The position numbers and the translations under genes are program-made. Of a stretch of DNA of 64,000 nucleotides, positions 59,011-64,000 are shown in pieces (the first letter of the stretch is position 1; every line of letters starts with the position of its first letter). The notes below the pieces were generated by a model. That model did not search any database. It was not told where the DNA came from and worked only from the letters and a program-made list of their open reading frames with translations. The stretch is from contig NC_089726.1 in assembly GCF_035083965.1 (NCBI RefSeq), forward strand, positions 9,491,501-9,555,500, read 5' to 3'. Source of the DNA: Branchiostoma lanceolatum (taxonomy: Eukaryota > Chordata > Leptocardii > Amphioxiformes > Branchiostomatidae).

Positions 59011-62000
59011 ATGGATCCACCGAGCATGCGGTGCATCCGACTGTCTCCCGTGTGCTTCTTTTGCGTTGTGTTCGGTGCAGCTCTCTACTATCATTATAAT
59101 TATTACTACATACAGGTGTGTCAGATTGTATTAATCGTTTTGTAAGGCACCCGTTCCACTAGACGGCGATCGCGCTGCGACCTTGCTGCGACCTAAATTG
59201 TATTAGTGTAACCCTTGACTTTATGATTGGAATATCATGCAAAATGTCGAAGTACGAATGAAAGGACAAAAAAACCCCATACACATTCTAAGCGTTAAAA
59301 ATCCGTTTTTTAATTTAATGAACTTGAGCGTTCTATCAAATTTAAGGCCGCAGCGGAGCTGCGCAGCGTGGTCGCCACCCCAGTGAAATGGGGATGTAAG
59401 ACTATTGATATTGCTGGAAAGCATCCCCTTATTGCCATACCCAGGGTACACCCGGATCCAGTTTAGGCTGCAAATGTTCACCACCCCGGAAGAAGTGAAG
59501 AGGGGAAATTTCTCTACTCATAAAGTGGTATTGAAAAAACAAACAGAATAAAGCGTGGGCATTAATGAGTGAATTTCTTGCCCCGCGCCGCTGGGCTATT
59601 AAAGCACAGGTCACATGTTAACAATCATATTCATATTCGTGAGCATATAAACGTCTAGTATACTCTAGTACTCTCGCTTCTTGGTAATTGTATAAATGTA
59701 GGAGGCTGCTGTATGATGATGCGTTAGAGTTGGTTTATCAAAGGCTGTAAGGAATATATCTTTACTATACAAGTATCTGAAGTGGGGAAAAGAATGCTTA
59801 AATCGCTATCATACAAAGGACAATCTACAGTAAACATACTTCGTCTTCCACTTTACCTAAACTATAAAATCAACCAGTCAATTATTACAATGACCATGGT
59901 TCAGTGTGAGTTGCGATACCCAGTGTAAGTAGCTGTTGGTAACATAAAGGTTTGTCACAAGCTTTATCGTTCAGCAAGCAGCTTTTCACCAGATTGCTAT
60001 CCCTTATCTTTATCAGATCGACCATCTCTTACCAACGCTGTGATTCTTTTCCATTCAGCCCAATGTTTCTCTCAAGATACATCCTGTTCTGCTGAGGTCG
60101 GACCTAAACAGAACACCATGGAATGCGAAGGTGAGTGGTAAAGCACCGTTTTTACTTAGGTGCCCGTTTGGGGTGTATATACGTGGTCCCGGCCTGGCTC
60201 CGAAGCCACAAATTTGTCTGGACTGCCGTGTAGCAGGGGGGAGGGGGGCTCCCCGTGCTCGCAAGATTTAGCTCACGGCGTCTTTTTGTTACCGGGTCCC
60301 GCGTTGATTTCAATTCCGAGTTAAAATGATTCGGGGCCCCGGCCTGGCCCAAAAATACCCCGGCAGCCGCAGGGTGTCCCACGGGGCCACGTAGGGTTCA
60401 CGCCAGAAAGTGCCAAAAACAGCCCGTGAACTGCCCCGGCGGGACTCCTTTTCCAATAAGCTGGCTTCGCCCAACACAAGTTTGATATAACACAAACCCA
60501 TTAGCACATACGCACAGATAGTTAAGCCAAAAGATAATAAAGTAGCAAAATGAGCAGTACCTGAATGTCAACAAAAGCTACCATGTCATCCAGGTGCCGG
60601 TGAGTGTCACACCTAAAGCCCAGCAAGTACTAATGAAGACAGGGGATCATGTGCTCAACGATGATGTATCAGAACCGTCGAAAAACATGTAAGACCGTCT
60701 TTTTTTCAAAGGGGATGGCTTCAGCTTCAGTCTGTGGACGCTGAATGCTCTGTTCTTTAAAAAAAACTAGGTAGGGTGAATAGAGTGAATGCGCATGTTG
60801 ATGCATTTATGTACTTTTCATCACATCAGTAATTATCTAGTACACTCAAATTAAAGATATTTGGTTTTCGGAACATGCACCTCCCTTCTACACCGATTAA
60901 ATTTCACAAAAGCTGTAGTTACACCAACTCTAGCAAACAAACAAACAAACAAACAAACAAACAAACAGTTGTTTCTCTTCTTAGGTCTTTTACTGCTGCT
61001 TTTGATCTAGTGTTAGTATTAATCAATTACGGGTTTATTGTCACGACCTTCGAGACGTCCGATTTTGAGATATTTTGTTCAAAGCCCACCATATGAATAC
61101 AAAAGCAATACATGTAAAAAGCAATAACACGCTTTGCGACACTGTTAAAGCATTTTCAAACTAGAGTTCCATGACCTCATACCTTCGCCAAATGATTTTA
61201 ACCTATATGGCTGACATATTAGGAATGTTTCTCGTCAATTACAAATCATACCAGTTGATCGTCTTCACTCAAATAACAGAAGTTGTCCAAAGTATGAGCT
61301 TAAACAGGTTATGAAAACATATGTAATCAATTATGCAAATGAGGTCCTTATTAGCATAATTTGATTCAACGATGTTCACATTCACATAACTTCCAAATGC
61401 CAGATCTATGAAATTGCCATCATTTACCATGTTTACCAGTAGTTTCTCATTAATTATGCAAATTAGGCCTACAATTGCATATTTTCTATCCATCAACCTT
61501 CCTCTCTTCCTCAGTTACAAATGTCACATATTTGAATAGTCATATCATGGAACACAACATTTTTTTAAATTGTCTCATTAATTATGCAAATTAGAATCTG
61601 AGTTGCATGATTATCGTCCAATCATACAAAGTATCACCTAAGCTATCTACATACCAAAAATCATGAACATCCATCAAGCCCATCTTGAGATATAGTATTT
61701 TCTCATTTATTATGCGAATGAAGTCCTCATTTGCATAGTTGATACCTATTAATATTTCTCTCTCCCTCAGTTACATATGTCACATGTTTGAGAGTCCTGT
61801 CATGGAATTTGGCGGCTGTATAAACTTTCCTTATTAATTATGCAAATTAAATGCTGATTTGCATAATAAGTATCTAATCATGTACATCATCATTCAAGTT
61901 ATCTACTTACCAAAAATCAGGACCATCTATCAAGCCCTTCTTGAGTTATTCCCTTTCAAAATCTGAAGCAAAACCTGCTGCTGCAGCTCCAAAAAAGCCG

Positions 62001-64000
62001 CTAGGGGGCCAAAACCTATACCACTTACTCTCTGTCCAAAGACCTATCTACCACTCAAAAATCAGGACCATAGCATGTCCAGAACACGAGATATCAAAAC
62101 AGGAAGTTCCGCTGCAGTACCGTAACAAGGCGCTAGGGCACCCAAAATCTAATCATTTCCATGTCTCATCAAGACCTACCCACCGACCAAATATCAAAAC
62201 AATCCATCCAAGCCTTCTTGAGTTATGCCGTTGGTTACAAACACACACACAAACACATTAACGCTACCCTCTGCATAACCTTCTCGGCGAAGGTAACTAT
62301 CTCTATTGTTCGCCCTCTTATCCAGAAGTACGACTGCCACATGTGAGCCACATCTCAACGTGGCATTCCTGAAGGTTCACAAGTGCGGCTCCACTACGGT
62401 GGAACACATGCTCTTCAACTTCGGCGATAGGCACAACTTGATCGTTGCCCTGCCATCGAAAACGGACTGCGACATCATAGGGCACTTTGGAATCATACGG
62501 TAAGATATGATTTTAATGTTTTATGGCGGGTAACAATTGTGTATGTGATGAAGTATATGTACCCATGGATGCACGGTATAAAATCTTATCGTTTATGTCA
62601 ATTAAGTGGTATCGTGTGCTGCAATACAAACAAATACAAGCATAAACAAACGTTAGTCGATAAGAGGTTGGAGGGTTGAACACTTGGGATCCATGTGTTT
62701 CACAAAGTGTCATCCTTTGTCCGTAAGCAAAGTAATTGTTTTAATTGTACTGACAACTAAATATAATCCTATTAAACCCCAATCCAAGTGACTTCCTTTA
62801 CAAAAAGTAACTCGACCATTATTCTTGAACGATTAGTTTTTCTCTATGTAAATGAATGGATTTCCGTTACCATGTTATCACGTACAGAGATGAAGACTAC
62901 GAACCTCCCCCTGGCGGAAAACGCTGGAACATCTTCACTCACCACGCCATGTACAACAAGACACGCTTTCACCAGCTCATGGCTCCAAATACAAGGTACA
63001 CATGTAGTGATGTGGATTGATACTTGTGCAGTTAAAATGTAAAGGCGAAGAGATTATTTTTCATAGACATGATAGAATAGACAGAGGACGTACATTGCTT
63101 TTGACAAATTATATTACTTTATGAATTAGTAACTACACTTCCAAACTTTTTTTCCAGATGGATTTGGACTGGTGTGTGATTGATACTTACTAGCCATCAA
63201 CTAATATAATTCTATGAGTATACTTAGTATACGTATCTGCTGTTTGTAGGGGGGAGGGGTAAAGATACAATTTGAAGATGAGGAAATAGGTATCTGACAA
63301 CGTGAGACAAAGACTTTTTGGTAAAGGGCAATCCGCTCTAGCAGTCAGAAGACACAATGATGTTCTGCCTTCTTACAGAATTTTGCGGACTGACATATGC
63401 GTTTACTGTGTGCTTCTCTCGACTATTTTCAGGTATATTACCATTTTAAGAAAGCCGATAGAGAGACTCCAGTCTGCTTTCCACTACTTCAGACTTCGAA
63501 CCAGGTTTCCTGGGATGGAAGAGGAAACGGCCAAGGGAATCGCTCACGTCACAACCTACCTGAAGAAGCCTAGTTTCTGGGACCCGCTGTTCAAGCCACC
63601 CGAGAACATAATAGATCGAGAGAACGTTTGCTTCAGGAACTGCATGGTGCGTGACTTGGGACTCTTACAGAGGGATTATGAAAACTACACTGTCGTTCAA
63701 GAGCTCATCAAGGGTATCGATAACGATTTCACAATGGTAATGATCATGGAATATCTGCCTGCGTCCTTAGTTCTGCTGAAGCGACGCATGTGCTGGGCGC
63801 TCTACGACATTCTCTACAACACAGCGCGTATACCGAAGCAGTCAAAGTATAAACTTCAAGCAAACATCACTCAAACGATGGAAGAAAAATTCAAGAAGCA
63901 CAACTATGCTGATGTCATGCTTTACAATCATTTCAAGGAACTGTTTCTCAAGCAAATCGAGCAAGAAGGCGCTGACTTTTCAGACGAGGTGAAACATTTT
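59011..64000 (+). CDS. Galactose-3-O-sulfotransferase-like enzyme, 3' end cut by window
   Basis: Exons recognised: 59011-59115 (signal anchor, RLSPVCFFCVVFGAALYY), 60059-60130 (PNVSLKIHPV, cf. DSVFLKMYPV in the minus-strand paralogue), 62326-62499 (FLKVHKCGST, the phosphosulfate loop), 62888-62995 (GGKRWNIFTHHAMYN) and 63433 to the window end (ITILRKPIERLQSAFHYF, then a long C-terminal exon). The last three have the same boundaries and phases as the paralogue at 52114-54949, and exon 4 has the identical length of 108 bases. The join from 60130 (phase 0) to 62326 (phase 2 expected) does not fit, so one small exon between them is missing from this model, or the second exon extends further. The stop codon lies beyond the window. 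The role is as for the paralogue: Golgi transfer of sulfate from PAPS to galactose, exact acceptor unknown. Confidence 0.85.
60150..60460 (+). repeat. Dispersed GC-rich repeat (family B), copy 2
   Basis: Colinear with 11705-11935 (CCGAAGCCA, a G run, CTCACGGCGTCT, GGGTCCCGCGTTGA, CCCAAAAATACCCCGG, AGAAAGTGCC). The open minus-strand frames across it are a by-product of its GC-rich composition. It lies in an intron of the plus-strand sulfotransferase. Confidence 0.7.
60929..60967. repeat. (AAAC)n tetranucleotide repeat
   Basis: About nine AAAC/CAAA units, simple sequence. Confidence 0.95.
61300..62300 (+). repeat. Long interspersed repeat with internal degenerate tandem units
   Basis: TTAATTATGCAAATTA-like words recur at about 61330, 61450, 61580 and 61840, with TCATTTGCATA variants between them. 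Phrases like ACCAAAAATCA...ATC.ATCAAGCCC.TCTTGAG also repeat. The right end has an ACACACAAACACATTAACGC stretch and CTTCTCGGCGAAGG. It resembles a high-copy lancelet repeat, from memory only. It ends just before the sulfotransferase exon at 62326. Confidence 0.6.

Overview
The window is invertebrate deuterostome genomic DNA, most probably from a lancelet (Branchiostoma). The genes have many short exons with GT-AG introns. A FoxN1/4-class forkhead gene and an FBH1/FBXO18 gene are present, and the non-coding DNA is full of tRNA-derived SINEs, MITE-like inverted repeats, LINE tails and simple repeats. The species call rests on gene content and remembered repeat style, not on a search. All exon models were built by hand from splice signals, reading-frame phase and protein similarity, and all but one partial gene close in frame from ATG to stop.

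Layout. 1-5.5 kb holds no recognisable gene, only degenerate repeats. 5.7-17.1 kb (+) is a 21-exon gene for a type I membrane protein with two tandem M28-peptidase-like ectodomains. The two halves share intron phases and several exon lengths, and both appear to lack zinc ligands. 17.1-20.1 kb is intergenic and contains a 1.1-kb DNA transposon with 25-bp inverted ends. 20.1-28.9 kb (+) is a membrane-anchored type-B carboxylesterase (cholinesterase-like) with two candidate first exons, each carrying a signal peptide and each splicing in phase to the same seven downstream exons. The two first exons would give different oxyanion-hole sequences. 30.9-35.1 kb (-) is a five-exon FoxN1/4 transcription factor. 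It is divergent, across 0.88 kb, from 36.0-51.2 kb (+), a 20-exon FBH1 F-box DNA helicase. One FBH1 intron carries a 1.35-kb foldback transposon with 8-bp target duplications. 52.1-54.9 kb (-) and 59.0 kb to the window end (+) are two divergent galactose-3-O-sulfotransferase-like genes, the second cut by the window. Two rearranged exon relics of the same family lie between them at about 57 kb.

The genes do not form one pathway. They are unrelated neighbours: an extracellular pseudo-peptidase, an ectoesterase, a transcription factor, a homologous-recombination-regulating helicase and Golgi glycan sulfotransferases. The most unusual items are the tandem, apparently inactive M28 receptor-like protein, the alternative first exons that change the esterase active site, the foldback element, and two places where the end or start of an exon is duplicated beside an insertion.
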